64,000 nucleotides of DNA from an uncultured Senegalimassilia sp. (GCA_934661765.1 CAKUJT010000001.1:52464-116463), one strand, 5' to 3'. Positions 33,496 through 44,341 are shown, counted from the first letter of the stretch. The notes: a model not told the origin generated them from the sequence alone. Program-made: numbers and translations.

Positions 33496-34596
33496 CTAAC
33501 GGATGAGACGGGCGGAGAACTCGCCCACTGTCTCAGCAAGGAACTCCGTCGAGGACCTGCGGTTGGCGGCAAGCAGCGCGTTGACGCCCGCCCAATCAAA
33601 ATCGTCGAGGCGAAGCTCCTCGGGCTGAAGCTCCGTGCTTATGCGCGACTCCAACCCGTAGCGCGAGAGAATCGCCTTGTTGCGCTCCGCGTACTGCTCC
33701 GGCAGGATGTCGACAAAGGGCGTGTTGAACAAAAGCGAGAAGGCAGTCCCGTGGAACGAGTCGGTGAGCACGCATGCGGCGTTGTCGAACAGCCAGAGGA
33801 ATTCGTGCAGCGACGGGTAGAAGAGGTTCTTCCCCATCGTCTTGCGAAGTGACGGGCGGATGCTTACAACCTCGAGCCCGAGCGACTCGCACGCTGCGGC
33901 CGAGTAGCGGTCGAATGCTTCGCTCGGGTGCAGGTTGTAGATCAGGCAGTACTTCCGATTGACACCACGGGGAGCACATGGCTCGATGCGATTGAACCAG
34001 GTTTCCTTTGAGAGCAGGTGCACGGGATCGACGACGGTCTGTGCCTCAAGCCCCATCTCCTCAAGAGTCTTCTGCCCGCTTTCCTCGCGGACCGAAAGCC
34101 TGTCGAAGCGAGCAAATGCCTTGGCGGCACGGTCGCGCTCGCGGGCATCGAGGCCGTTCTTGCCGAAGGAAGAAGAGAAAGAGAACTTATAGGCACCATC
34201 GGGCGCGCCCTCCAGAAGGTAAGCCCCCTCGATATTTCCGTCGGACATAACATTCCATACCTGGTCGCCCCCCACACAAAGAACCGGGTACTCGGCGAGA
34301 AGCCCGCCGAGCCCGTCCGCATCGGTCACCCTGCGGCTCTGCCTCAGAAGCCCCTTTCGCATAGCCTCGAACTTTCGGGCGCCGATCGTCTTTGGGATGG
34401 CTCGGATCGGGCCGAGCGCGCCCGAGGTCCTCATGGCGTCCGCCAAGGGAAAGTCCCTGGGGATGCGGTAATCAACGTACTCAGCATCGACGCCCATGGA
34501 GTTGAGCGCGTCCTGAAGGGCGAACGCCTGCAGGATCGATCCATAGTTCGGCACCGCATGCCGAGAGAGTATGCCAACGCGGTTATTCATAAACAT
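33496..34596 (-). CDS. Polysaccharide pyruvyl transferase family protein
   Basis: About 366 residues. RVGILSRHAVPNYGSILQAF at the N-terminus, LCVGGDQVWNV near residue 95, and VLTDSFHGTAFSLLFNTPF near 280 are the conserved blocks of the CsaB/WcaK pyruvyl transferase family (PF04230). These proteins add ketal pyruvate to sugars, which gives the polymer a negative charge. Three start codons crowd the 5' end (TTG 34599, ATG 34596, ATG 34590) behind AAGGA; I choose 34596, but 34590 has the more usual spacing. It follows the flippase by a few bases. Confidence 0.8.
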   Translation of the reverse strand: MFMNNRVGILSRHAVPNYGSILQAFALQDALNSMGVDAEYVDYRIPRDFPLADAMRTSGALGPIRAIPKTIGARKFEAMRKGLLRQSRRVTDADGLGGLLAEYPVLCVGGDQVWNVMSDGNIEGAYLLEGAPDGAYKFSFSSSFGKNGLDARERDRAAKAFARFDRLSVREESGQKTLEEMGLEAQTVVDPVHLLSKETWFNRIEPCAPRGVNRKYCLIYNLHPSEAFDRYSAAACESLGLEVVSIRPSLRKTMGKNLFYPSLHEFLWLFDNAACVLTDSFHGTAFSLLFNTPFVDILPEQYAERNKAILSRYGLESRISTELQPEELRLDDFDWAGVNALLAANRRSSTEFLAETVGEFSARLIR

Positions 34597-34603
34597 CAAT
34601 TCC

Positions 34604-35863
34604 TTATCTTAAGAGACCGGCGGGCGCTCCCCCGGACGTGAACAGGTAACCCCTCGCAAGCCAGACGCGGCTCACGCACATGATCGCCTCGGTAAGGCAA
34701 CGAATCACACAGATAGCCTGCATGCTCGCTACACCGGCGGCGGACACTGCCAAAAGCGAAGCGATACAGAAAAGGGCCGACCCCACCGTGGTGTAGGTGA
34801 CCTGTGCGACCTTCCCGGACGCGCCCAAGATGGGCCAGCCGACCATCGTCGCGTAGAAAGAGAAAAGTAGCACCGGCGAAATCCAGGCGATGACCCAAGA
34901 GCCCGCCAGGTACTCCCTGCCACCGAGCACAAGCATCACGACGTCGGAAAGCGCCGCGAACGCGGCCGTGCCGACCAATAGGACGGGGATGGATACGAGC
35001 AGCAGCTTCCTGGCGAAGCCGTAGTCGCCGCCATTGACCATGTGGGGGTACAGGCTGTTGACGATCGGTGAATACAGCGACTGGATGGCGTTGATGGCCG
35101 TCACGGCAAGCGACCAGTAAGAGATCATCGCCTTGTCGGTGATCACGATCCCTATGAGCAGCGTGGTGAATCCGGAGAAAACGACTGACGCCATGTTCGA
35201 GAAGCAGTATAAAGCCGAGGCCCTCAGCTCTGCGAGGGCCTCGCCAAAGGGAACGACGGCGATCGTCGTGCCGAACATCCGCTTGGCCGAGACGAACGAC
35301 CACGCTAGCGCAATGGCGCTCGACAGGATGTCGAGAACCGGAATCCACAGGATATCGTCGATGGAATGGACCACCGCGAACGTGAGGACGGTCGAAACTC
35401 CTTTGGAGACGAGATAACGCGTAGTGAGCGGCCCCATACTCTCGTGCCCCTGGAAAAGGAAGTCGGGCGCGAGCGCCTTGCCGAACACGGCCACGAAGGC
35501 GAGCATGGTATAGAGCATGTTCTCATGGGTGATGGGGATGAACCAGGCGATGGCGGCCACCGCGGCGCCGGTCAGGATGCCGAGGAGCAGGCGGGCCTCG
35601 GTCACCGCCCCAATGGCGCGGTTTTCCTCCTCGACGCTCCCAGCGCCGGCGATGCGCTTGGTACCCGAGAGGTTGAAGCCGAAGTCGACGAAGGTCTGTG
35701 CGAACGTCATGAACGAAACAACGTACGCGTAGACGGCATAGCCCTCCGGCAACAGCACGCGCGTAAGGTAGGGTAGCGTGATGAGAGGGAAGATGTACTT
35801 GACAATCTGCAACCCGTACTGCCAGACGACGTTGCTGTAGAAACGTTTGTGCTGAGAACTCAA
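34604..35863 (-). CDS. Polysaccharide flippase (Wzx-type, MATE-like fold)
   Basis: The protein has about 419 residues and 12 or so membrane segments. The N-terminal YIFPLITLPYLTRVLLPEG is typical of O-antigen flippases (PF01943), as is DFGFNLSGTKRIA. It moves the lipid-linked repeat unit across the membrane. I place the start at TTG 35863, which overlaps the EpsG-like stop as TTGA and has GGAG upstream. A longer frame reaching 35932 lies wholly within the preceding gene and adds unlikely residues. Confidence 0.8.
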   Translation of the reverse strand: MSSQHKRFYSNVVWQYGLQIVKYIFPLITLPYLTRVLLPEGYAVYAYVVSFMTFAQTFVDFGFNLSGTKRIAGAGSVEEENRAIGAVTEARLLLGILTGAAVAAIAWFIPITHENMLYTMLAFVAVFGKALAPDFLFQGHESMGPLTTRYLVSKGVSTVLTFAVVHSIDDILWIPVLDILSSAIALAWSFVSAKRMFGTTIAVVPFGEALAELRASALYCFSNMASVVFSGFTTLLIGIVITDKAMISYWSLAVTAINAIQSLYSPIVNSLYPHMVNGGDYGFARKLLLVSIPVLLVGTAAFAALSDVVMLVLGGREYLAGSWVIAWISPVLLFSFYATMVGWPILGASGKVAQVTYTTVGSALFCIASLLAVSAAGVASMQAICVIRCLTEAIMCVSRVWLARGYLFTSGGAPAGLLR

Positions 35864-37119
35864 AATAGAACTCCGAACAAACCGTGAAGAATAAAACAGG
35901 AGATATCGGCAACGCTTGCAAGATAAGCCCACTGAACCGCAAACCCGATAACTGCAAATACACCAAGGGCAATATTTATAAAAAGACTTGCTGCGTCATT
36001 CTTGTGGCTTAAAGCCGCTAACACAAACAGCGTCGAGCAAGGCATCGCGTACCGAAAGAAAACATCCGCGGCAAAAAATACCGAAACCGCAATGCATAGA
36101 GCGGACCACACGCCCGAAAAGACCAGCAAGCCATTTTTAGAGATGTCAAAACGCCCGAAAACCAAGAGGATACAGAGAATGGCAACGGCTCCGAAATAAT
36201 AACGGTACCCCATGAGCAACACGCTGTGTTGAGAAGCTGCCGCCCACCCCCAATCGCTGAACTCACTGTATACCGAAAACTTATCCAAAGCGCTCACGAA
36301 TAGCGACAGAACAGGTATTGCCCTGAAAGAAGCAGGCAATGCAGCGGAAAGCAAGTTCGAAAGCGGAAGCAATGCTAGGCTAACGCCATAAATTACAACC
36401 TCATTTTTCACAAAAAGCAAAAGAACTCTTAGCGCTATCACCGGCAAAACGGATGAATGAATGGAAGCGGCAAAGGCGTAAAGCAGAACCAAGACTACTG
36501 GCTTGGCGCGTTTTCCGAAATCCAAATAGAGCGCCAGCAAAAGCACCGAAAACGCAGGGGTGCTTTTTGCATAAGAGAGCACGTTGAAAAACGGGGGGAT
36601 CGCTACAGAAGCAAAAAGGGCAGCACAAGTCCTCCCGTACGACCATCCGTGCAACTTGGCGTAATCGTCAACGACAAAGGCCAGGACTGAGTAGAAAGTC
36701 GCTGTAACTGCGCCTCGTAGCAACTGGTCGTTACCGAATTGCGAAATAACCCAAGCAAACAGGTTATAACCATGGGACCCAACTGATGAGTAGACGCCTT
36801 TGATTGAAAGGAGGTCCCAAAATGCTGTTTCGCGAAAGATAGGAAGACTGTTGGTGTAACGATCAATGTCAGCAATTAACGTCGTATTGACCCCATAGGC
36901 AATTGAGCCGGCACAAAGGCCAACCAGAATCGCTAAGCCGACGCTCGAATGCTTCTCAGACTTTACATACAGAATAATGAAGAGTATCGAAGCGAAGGGA
37001 AAGAGGAAACACGATAGAAGGGCAAGGAAAAAAAAGCCGTTGTTATAGGCACTAATACCCGAATAAGAGGGGGCTGTGCGGCGAGGTTTCAGCGAGTCAA
37101 CCTCAAGCGTGTCTATCAT
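35860..37119 (-). CDS. EpsG-like polysaccharide polymerase
   Basis: The 419-residue protein has ten or more membrane helices and the EpsG-family block IADIDRYTNSLPIF near residue 85, then SVGSHGYNLFAWVIS. EpsG-type proteins act like Wzy: they polymerise flipped repeat units on the outer face. The ATG overlaps the stop of the preceding gene by 4 bp and the stop overlaps the flippase TTG. Its codon use is more AT-rich than rfbB/rfbCD upstream, a common sign of serotype-specific genes. Confidence 0.75.
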   Translation of the reverse strand: MIDTLEVDSLKPRRTAPSYSGISAYNNGFFFLALLSCFLFPFASILFIILYVKSEKHSSVGLAILVGLCAGSIAYGVNTTLIADIDRYTNSLPIFRETAFWDLLSIKGVYSSVGSHGYNLFAWVISQFGNDQLLRGAVTATFYSVLAFVVDDYAKLHGWSYGRTCAALFASVAIPPFFNVLSYAKSTPAFSVLLLALYLDFGKRAKPVVLVLLYAFAASIHSSVLPVIALRVLLLFVKNEVVIYGVSLALLPLSNLLSAALPASFRAIPVLSLFVSALDKFSVYSEFSDWGWAAASQHSVLLMGYRYYFGAVAILCILLVFGRFDISKNGLLVFSGVWSALCIAVSVFFAADVFFRYAMPCSTLFVLAALSHKNDAASLFINIALGVFAVIGFAVQWAYLASVADISCFILHGLFGVLF

Positions 37120-38678
37120 CCTACGACCTTTCCAGTCAGCTTGCCGTAAAGGCTGTAAACAAGATTATGAAGCGCCGGCGAAGCGGCGAAAAGCCTGCAG
37201 CGCAGACGCCAAGTCTTGCTCGCAAGGGGGCTGCTGGCAACATTGTGGCAGCGTTTTCTCGCCTCGGAGATGTAAGCCTTGGCCCTACCCTTATCGGCAC
37301 ATTTAGCCAAATCGAGCCTCGATGCAACACGAAGCGAGCAGAAAGCCTCGAAGCAGGCAAGCGCGTCCTTCAGCTCGGGCTTTCCGTCGACCATGCGTCT
37401 CACGACGGAAAGCGATGCCTCCATGCCCTCGAGGTGTTTATCTCCGTATTTCTTATTCGTGGTGATGGAGCCCTCGCGGGCAAGATAGCCGTAGAGCTCC
37501 GCACCAGAGATGCAAGCCTTTTCGACACCGGAAAAGACGGTTGCCTCAACGCCGAAATCCTCGAACAGCTGCCCCTCGGGAAACACGAGCAGCGGGAAGA
37601 GCTCCTTGGCATACAGCTTCGCGCAGGCCGACCCGGACTCACCGTTGAGCAGAAGCAACATGCCAAGAAGCTCGTCGCCGGTAACGACCTTGCCTTCGCC
37701 GACCTCTTGGCCGCCGAAGTCCTCGGTCGAGTCGATTTTCTTGTATTCACAGGTGACCAGGGGCGCACCGGTCTTCTGCGCGAGGGCGACCAAATGCCCC
37801 ACAGCCCACTCGTCCAGAACGTCGTCGCCATCGACGAACGTGACGAAATCGCCCGTGGCATGGGCAAGGCCGAAGTTGCGAGCCGAAGAGAGACCCCCGT
37901 TCTCCTTACGCACGAGCTTTGCACGATCATCGCCCGCAATGGCGCGAGCGCAGATATCGGCCGTGCCGTCAGTTGCCCCGTCGTCAACGACCACGATCTC
38001 TATGTTGTTATAGGTCTGCCCCATGAGAGAGCGAAGGCATGCCACAGCGCACTCGCCCACATTGTACATGGGCACGATGATGCTTACCTTTGGGGTCTCA
38101 CCGTTTTCCACTGGGAAGCCACCCCCCCCGACAAAACTCTTAATGGGCTTGGCGGGGACACCAGCAACGATGGTGTTGTCAGGCACGTCGTGCGTCACGA
38201 CAGCATTGGTGCCGATAATCACCCCATTGCCAACAGTCACGCCGGGCATAACAGCAGCGCCCTCACCTATCCATACGTTGTTGCCGATACGCACAGGCTT
38301 GGTAACGACCTCGCGATCGTCGGGAGCCATATCGGGCAGCGAGGGGTCGGCACCGTAGGAGCCGTGACTATTATCCGATATGAAGATATTGGATGCCATG
38401 AGCACGTTGTCGCCAATGACGACGCTCTCATGGGCAGAGATATGGACGCGGTCGTTTATCTTGCAGTTCTTGCCGACGACGAGAGGGGTGCCGTTCCCAG
38501 CGAGATCGAAACGGCAAGAATACCCGCAAGTGAAGCCCTCCCCGTAAACGAAGCGCCTCCTCCCGCCGCGCAGGTAGAAGGGGCGGCGCACAAGCCTCGC
38601 CCCCGGAAAGATTATTTTAGTGAGCAGCAGCGCCCACGCGTTCTTGAAGGCCTCCGAAGGGCCGTACTGGCCGAACAT
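37116..38678 (-). CDS. Fused hexapeptide acetyltransferase and family 2 glycosyltransferase
   Basis: The 520-residue protein joins two normally separate enzymes. Residues 1-188 form a left-handed beta-helix acetyltransferase (ISAHESVVIGDNVLMASN, VRIGNNVWIGEGAAVMPG, NTIVAGVPAKPIKSF), ending exactly where free-standing enzymes end. Residues 200-520 are a GT2 enzyme (KVSIIVPMYNVGECAVACL, VVVDDGATDGT, FVTFVDGDDVLD with DxD). The 10-residue linker is encoded by a run of eight G. Shifting the tract by one base in either direction leads to a stop within about 15 codons, leaving an acetyltransferase alone. The start overlaps the rfbCD stop by 1 bp. Confidence 0.85.
   Translation of the reverse strand: MFGQYGPSEAFKNAWALLLTKIIFPGARLVRRPFYLRGGRRRFVYGEGFTCGYSCRFDLAGNGTPLVVGKNCKINDRVHISAHESVVIGDNVLMASNIFISDNSHGSYGADPSLPDMAPDDREVVTKPVRIGNNVWIGEGAAVMPGVTVGNGVIIGTNAVVTHDVPDNTIVAGVPAKPIKSFVGGGGFPVENGETPKVSIIVPMYNVGECAVACLRSLMGQTYNNIEIVVVDDGATDGTADICARAIAGDDRAKLVRKENGGLSSARNFGLAHATGDFVTFVDGDDVLDEWAVGHLVALAQKTGAPLVTCEYKKIDSTEDFGGQEVGEGKVVTGDELLGMLLLLNGESGSACAKLYAKELFPLLVFPEGQLFEDFGVEATVFSGVEKACISGAELYGYLAREGSITTNKKYGDKHLEGMEASLSVVRRMVDGKPELKDALACFEAFCSLRVASRLDLAKCADKGRAKAYISEARKRCHNVASSPLASKTWRLRCRLFAASPALHNLVYSLYGKLTGKVVG
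38122..38129 (-). repeat. G8 homopolymer tract at the acetyltransferase/GT2 junction
   Basis: Eight consecutive C on the plus strand (G on the coding strand) lie in the linker codons between the two domains. Tracts of this length are hot spots for slipped-strand mispairing in other bacteria and can act as contingency switches. Confidence 0.85.
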
Positions 38679-40177
38679 CAGGCCTCACCGTCCTGTTCCT
38701 TGAGGTCGTCCAGATAATCGAACAGTTCTTCATCCCAGTCGCGTAGCGCGAAACCCGCGTCTTCGAGCTTCATGAGATCAAGGGCCGAATGCTCCGGCCT
38801 GGGCGAGACGGGACCCTTGGCACCGACGTAGTATTCGGCCGTGCTCACAGGCTTCACGGCGTCGCCGTTGCCATTGCGCAGCTCGAAGACCTTGGCGGCG
38901 ATATCGGCCCAGGACGCCACGCGGCCGGAACCGGTCAGGTTGTAGGTCCCGTGCTCGCACGGGCAGCTAGGCTCCTTGTCGCCGTCGCGATAGCCCAGCA
39001 ACCAGAAGATGCCCTCGGCCATGTCACGAGTGAAGGTGAGGCGCCCGAACTGGTCGTCCACCACCGTCACCTGGTCAAGTGCATCGTCCGGGTCGGCGCA
39101 GCGGTCGGAGAGCGCCGCCATGGTCTTGACAAAGTTCCTCCCCTCACCGATGACCCAGCTGGAGCGCACGATGTAGTGCCTCAGGCAGTTGGCCACGGCG
39201 ATGTCGCCGGCGGCCTTGGTCTGACCGTAGACACCCAGCGGGCTGAAGGGCTCGTCCTCGTCGTGCTCCTCGCGCGTGCCGTCGAACACGTAGTCGCTCG
39301 AGACGTGCACGAGCGTGATCCCGTGCTCGGCGCAGGCCTTGGCCAGCAGCGCCGGGCCCTGGGCGTTCGCCGCCCAGGCAGCCGCGCGGCCCTCGGGGGT
39401 CTCGGCGGCGTCGACGGCGGTGTAGGCTCCGCAGTTGATGACGGCGCCGTAGAGCGTCCAGTCGACCTTGGAATAGTCTGCGGGGTCCGAGAAGTCGAAC
39501 TCGTCGCGGTCGCCGAAGTCGAAGGAGCCGGCGATCCCCCGCTCCTCCGCCAGGGCCCTCACCGCACGGCCAAGCTGGCCGTTGGCGCCGGTCACGAGCG
39601 TACGCTTGGGCGCCATGGGTATGGCATCCTTGAACATGGGGTGCGCCTTGTCGGCCTCGGACAACTCGCACTCGTCGAGCGGGATCGGCCACTCGATGCC
39701 GAGCCCGGGGTCGGCGAGGTTGACGAAGGTGTAGGTCTTCTTGAGCTCCGCCGACCAGTGGGCGTTCACCAGGTACGTGTAGGCCGTGCCGTCCTCGAGC
39801 GCCTGGAAGGAGTTGCCGACGCCGCGGGGCACGTAGATGGCCTTGGACGGGTCGATAACGCAGGTGTAGACCTCGCCGAAGCTCTCGCCCGGCCGCAGGT
39901 CCACCCACGCGCCGAAGACCGACCCCGTGGCCACCGAGATGTACTTGTCCCAGGGCTCGGCGTGGATGCCGCGGGTCACGCCCCGCTCCGCGTTGAAGGA
40001 TATGTTGTTCTGCACGGGCCCCAGGTCGGGCAGGCCCAGGCCCGTCTGCTTGGCTCGCTGCCAGTTCTCCTTGAACCAGCCGCGGGAGTCGCCGTGCACG
40101 GGCAGGTCGAACACCAGCATCCCGGGGATATTGGTGCGCTCGGCCTTGAGCTCCTTCTCGAATTCGATCTCGGCCAT
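38678..40177 (-). CDS. rfbCD: Bifunctional dTDP-4-dehydrorhamnose 3,5-epimerase/reductase
   Basis: The 499-residue protein is an RfbC-RfbD fusion. Residues 1-190 are the cupin-type epimerase (HGDSRGWFKENW, NNISFNAERGVTRGIHAEP, YVPRGVGNSFQALED). Residues 196-499 are the NAD(P)-dependent reductase (TLVTGANGQLGRAV, NCGAYTAVDAAE, HVSSDYVFDGT, FSPLGVYGQTKAAGD with the Tyr/Lys pair). Together they do the last two steps of dTDP-L-rhamnose synthesis. Similar fusions occur in actinobacteria such as bifidobacteria and Coriobacteriia. The ATG follows AAAGGGGGAGC, 13 bp after rfbB. Confidence 0.93.
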   Translation of the reverse strand: MAEIEFEKELKAERTNIPGMLVFDLPVHGDSRGWFKENWQRAKQTGLGLPDLGPVQNNISFNAERGVTRGIHAEPWDKYISVATGSVFGAWVDLRPGESFGEVYTCVIDPSKAIYVPRGVGNSFQALEDGTAYTYLVNAHWSAELKKTYTFVNLADPGLGIEWPIPLDECELSEADKAHPMFKDAIPMAPKRTLVTGANGQLGRAVRALAEERGIAGSFDFGDRDEFDFSDPADYSKVDWTLYGAVINCGAYTAVDAAETPEGRAAAWAANAQGPALLAKACAEHGITLVHVSSDYVFDGTREEHDEDEPFSPLGVYGQTKAAGDIAVANCLRHYIVRSSWVIGEGRNFVKTMAALSDRCADPDDALDQVTVVDDQFGRLTFTRDMAEGIFWLLGYRDGDKEPSCPCEHGTYNLTGSGRVASWADIAAKVFELRNGNGDAVKPVSTAEYYVGAKGPVSPRPEHSALDLMKLEDAGFALRDWDEELFDYLDDLKEQDGEA

Positions 40178-40190
40178 GACTGCTCCCCCT

Positions 40191-41213
<1,023 letters not shown>

Positions 41214-42110
41214 CTAGTCCTCCCTCGCCGAGATCTCGCCGGCCGCCACTGCCTTGAGATGCTGGCCATAGACGCTTTTGCCGTAGCGCTCTGCGGCAGC
41301 AGCCAAAGTATCCTTATCGATCCAGCCGTTCTCGTAAGCGATTTCCTCCGGGACCGACACGGGCAAATCCTGCGCGCGCTCAACCGAGCGCACGAACTCA
41401 CCAGCCTCGTAGAGGCTCTCCATTGTGCCGGTATCGAGCCACGCGTAGCCGCGACCCAAGGTGACGACACTAAGAGTGCCGTCTTCCAGATACATCTGAT
41501 TCAAAGTTGTGATCTCTAGCTCACCGCGGGCGGAGGGCTTCACTTGCTTTGCCATATCGCACACACGTGAGTCGTAAAAATAAAGCCCCGTCACAGCATA
41601 GGAACTCTTCGGATGCTCGGGCTTCTCTTCGATGGACACAGCGTTAAAGGCATTGTCGAACTCAACCACGCCAAAGCGCTCCGGATCGTCCACATGGTAG
41701 CCAAACACAGTCGCGCCGCCATCCGCCTCGGCCTTTTCGACCGCTCGGCGCAAGTGGCGACTGAGACCGTTGCCATAGAAAATGTTATCGCCCAGCACGA
41801 GCGCACAGGGCTCACCCGAGATGAACTCCTCACCAATGATGAACGCCTGCGCCAAACCGTCCGGCGAAGGCTGCTCGGCATAGGAGAGTTTCACTCCAAA
41901 CTGGCTACCATCACCGAGCAGGCGCTCGAAATTCGGCAAATCGGTCGGAGTGGAGATGATTAGGATATCGCGAATTCCCGCCAGCATAAGCGTTGACAGC
42001 GGATAGTAAATCATTGGCTTATCGTAAACCGGCAGGAGCTGCTTGCTCGTTACAGAGGTGAGCGGATACAAGCGTGTGCCAGAACCGCCGGCGAGAATGA
42101 TTCCCTTCAT
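41214..42110 (-). CDS. rfbA: Glucose-1-phosphate thymidylyltransferase
   Basis: The start is ATG 42110 ([18 protein letters not shown]); the frame is open further but the extra residues overlap the upstream gene and precede the conserved nucleotide-binding loop. The 298-residue length is standard. [29 protein letters not shown] and [19 protein letters not shown] are the family's sugar- and nucleotide-binding motifs. It makes dTDP-glucose, the first step to dTDP-L-rhamnose. It starts 4 bp after the GT2 gene. Confidence 0.95.
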   Translation of the reverse strand: MKGIILAGGSGTRLYPLTSVTSKQLLPVYDKPMIYYPLSTLMLAGIRDILIISTPTDLPNFERLLGDGSQFGVKLSYAEQPSPDGLAQAFIIGEEFISGEPCALVLGDNIFYGNGLSRHLRRAVEKAEADGGATVFGYHVDDPERFGVVEFDNAFNAVSIEEKPEHPKSSYAVTGLYFYDSRVCDMAKQVKPSARGELEITTLNQMYLEDGTLSVVTLGRGYAWLDTGTMESLYEAGEFVRSVERAQDLPVSVPEEIAYENGWIDKDTLAAAAERYGKSVYGQHLKAVAAGEISARED

Positions 42111-42114
42111 GTAA

Positions 42115-42999
42115 CTATTTCCCTTCCAAATCTCGTCGGGCATCTGAACGCCCTTTTCTGTTTCCGGATAAGCGCGCAACGCAGTCCAAGCCAAACGCAA
42201 GGAATTCACCTAATCGCCCCTCGCGAAGTAACTGCAGCGAGACATTTTTAACCAGCTTGCCACCCTCGCCGATCTCGCTCGCGAACATCAGGTCTCTTGC
42301 ATGCTCTTCAAGGAAGCGCCCAACGGCTCGGTTGCGCGCATACTGCTCCTTAGGGGTCAGGTTATGGGAGTGGTAGACCGAGGCATCAGGCTCGTAGGCA
42401 ACCCTGTAACCAGCTGATATAAAACGGGCCGCCATCAACATGTCCTCGTTGGTGTTCACGGCGTCAAAGCCGCCGCAAGCTTCGTATGCCGAACGACGGT
42501 AGCAGGAGCACACATCAGAGGCAAAAAATGTCTTGATGCCGTATTTTGGCAAATCCGACTTACCACGAATTGAGGGGGCGTCTGGGTAGTTAAACCCGCG
42601 AACTAGCTGCTCGAAGCGTCTCGCATCAGCTTTAGGCAATTGCCTGCCACTCACGAGGGAAATACTCTCGTCGGCCAGCATCGGCGCGACAAGCCTCTCC
42701 AAGTAGCGTTCAGATGCCGGCACAGCGTCCTGTGTGAGAAAGCACACAAAATCGCCCGCTGTGCGTCTCAGCGCCATGTCGCGAGTTGATCCATGATTGA
42801 AGTCTTTGCGCTCAATGCGAACAAACCTGACACCTGGGTGCTTCGCAACCTCAGCAGCGGTGCCGTCTTCGGACGACGAGTCAACTACTAGAATATCAAG
42901 CGGCCTCAAAGTCTGAGACTCGATAAGGCCCAGCAGATTATCTAACTCACACGCCGCATTCAGGGTGGGTATGACCACGCTAAGAGAAGGGGTCCTCAC
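42115..42999 (-). CDS. Family 2 glycosyltransferase, probable rhamnosyltransferase
   Basis: The 294-residue GT2 enzyme has [51 protein letters not shown] in place of a plain DxD, and [17 protein letters not shown]. The T-Q-D-A block is typical of bacterial rhamnosyltransferases of this group. It fits the dTDP-rhamnose genes that follow at once. The GTG start overlaps the sugar transferase stop (GTGA) behind GAGGAGGGG. It likely adds the second sugar, rhamnose, to the lipid-linked primer. Confidence 0.8.
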   Translation of the reverse strand: MRTPSLSVVIPTLNAACELDNLLGLIESQTLRPLDILVVDSSSEDGTAAEVAKHPGVRFVRIERKDFNHGSTRDMALRRTAGDFVCFLTQDAVPASERYLERLVAPMLADESISLVSGRQLPKADARRFEQLVRGFNYPDAPSIRGKSDLPKYGIKTFFASDVCSCYRRSAYEACGGFDAVNTNEDMLMAARFISAGYRVAYEPDASVYHSHNLTPKEQYARNRAVGRFLEEHARDLMFASEIGEGGKLVKNVSLQLLREGRLGEFLAFGLDCVARLSGNRKGRSDARRDLEGK

Positions 43000-43808
43000 T
43001 TGCCCCTCCTCATCGCCTTAAAAGTCTTCACAAACACCCGAGCATCCAGGCCAAACGACTGATGACGAACGTAAAAGAGCTCGCGCGCCTGGCGTTGCCC
43101 GCTCTCCCAGGTAGAGTCGTTGCGATCAGTGGCCGCCCACCAGCCGGTGATACCGGGCTTGCAGGCAAGAACCTCTTCGCGAGCGTCGCCGTATTCATAC
43201 GTTTCCTCTAACGTCACGGGCCTAGGGCCGATAACGGAGAGATCGCCCGTCAACACGTTCAGGAATTGTGGCAACTCATCCAACGACGTATGGCGCAGGA
43301 AACGCCCCACGCGCGTGACGCGAGGGTCGTCGTCGACCTTCTGCTCGCGCTCCCATCGGGCAAGCTGCTCTGCGGTCATGTACTTCTCGGGGTGCTCGTG
43401 GGCATCGGAGACCATCGTGCGCAGCTTGAAGATGTAAATCTTCTTGCCGCCTTGGCCGATGCGCTCTTGACGAAAAAATGGCTTGCCGGGGGTGTCGGCA
43501 ACGATTGCCACACAAGCAGCGGCAACAGGGATGGCAAGAACGATGCATACGCCAGCGGAGAACACGATGTCGAAAGCACGCTTCATCGCGAGATAGCCCG
43601 CTCCGCCCTTCTTGGGAGCAGCAGCGAAGGCATCCGGCGCAGGTGCTTTGTATGTACCGGTTGCTACATAGTGCGTAGCCGGCATCGGATTCTCAACAGG
43701 CACCGGGAACTCCATTTCGGCATGCTGAGAACCGGAAACAGCCGCCACGGCGGCACAAGCACCCGATTGCTTTGCGTATTCGGTTGTCTCGCTGTTTTCC
43801 TTGCTCAC
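42996..43808 (-). CDS. Polyprenyl-phosphate sugar-1-phosphate transferase (priming enzyme)
   Basis: The 270-residue protein has an 80-residue variable N-terminus and a membrane segment (FDIVFSAGVCIVLAIPVAAA). The catalytic domain carries PFFRQERIGQGGKKIYIFKL, TSLDELPQFLNVLTGDLSVI, GPRPVTLEE and CKPGITGWW, all hallmarks of PF02397 monotopic phosphoglycosyl transferases (WbaP/PglC class; catalytic Asp-Glu in SLDELPQ). It links the first sugar phosphate to undecaprenyl phosphate. GTG 43808 follows AGGG. It is the first enzyme gene after loaP. Confidence 0.92.
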   Translation of the reverse strand: MSKENSETTEYAKQSGACAAVAAVSGSQHAEMEFPVPVENPMPATHYVATGTYKAPAPDAFAAAPKKGGAGYLAMKRAFDIVFSAGVCIVLAIPVAAACVAIVADTPGKPFFRQERIGQGGKKIYIFKLRTMVSDAHEHPEKYMTAEQLARWEREQKVDDDPRVTRVGRFLRHTSLDELPQFLNVLTGDLSVIGPRPVTLEETYEYGDAREEVLACKPGITGWWAATDRNDSTWESGQRQARELFYVRHQSFGLDARVFVKTFKAMRRGK

Positions 43809-43849
43809 TTTTCCCTATCCAAAAGTTTGCCTTGGGTTTTGCTGACCAT

Positions 43850-44341
43850 TTACAGGCCTGCTTGGGCTCGCACGGTGCGACCGCCCATCGGCATTTCCAG
43901 ATACGCTAGGCGCTTGCGATGGTTCACCTTGCGCACCCAGTCTTCCCTGCCCTTGAGCGGGCCCTCCACGATCACCAGCTTGCCGTCTTCCATGTAGCCC
44001 ACGGATTCCCCGACGGTTCGCTGGTCTTTCTGGGTGACCTTTTGCACCCACGCTCGTTCGTCTTCGGTCAGGGGGATGAATGCGTTGTCGTTTCCCAGAA
44101 TCTTAGTGAGGCTTCTCACGCGGCGCAGCTTGTCGGCCAGCTCGTCTACCCGCGACGTTACGCAGATCAGGTAGCCGGGGAACAAGCGCTCCTTCGAAGG
44201 TATCCAGGTGCCATCGGGTCGCCTTTTGCCGGTCAGGTACTGCGGGACGAAGCATTCGTCCAGCACGTCGTCGGCTGCCTGCTTGATGTCGTCGCATGCC
44301 GTCTTCTCGCGGCCGGTCTCAACTTGCACGACGTACCACAT
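43850..44341 (-). CDS. loaP: NusG-family transcription antiterminator LoaP
   Basis: ATG 44341 (MWYVVQVETGREKTACDDI) follows AAAGGGG; the longer frame adds leader sequence. The 163-residue protein has the NusG NGN domain (KERLFPGYLICVT near 58) and a C-terminal KOW domain (GESVGYMEDGKLVIVEGPLKG). It differs from housekeeping NusG and fits LoaP, which loads at an RNA hairpin in the leader of long biosynthetic operons and suppresses termination. It heads a 12.7-kb, same-strand cluster, the setting in which LoaP is known. Confidence 0.85.
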   Translation of the reverse strand: MWYVVQVETGREKTACDDIKQAADDVLDECFVPQYLTGKRRPDGTWIPSKERLFPGYLICVTSRVDELADKLRRVRSLTKILGNDNAFIPLTEDERAWVQKVTQKDQRTVGESVGYMEDGKLVIVEGPLKGREDWVRKVNHRKRLAYLEMPMGGRTVRAQAGL

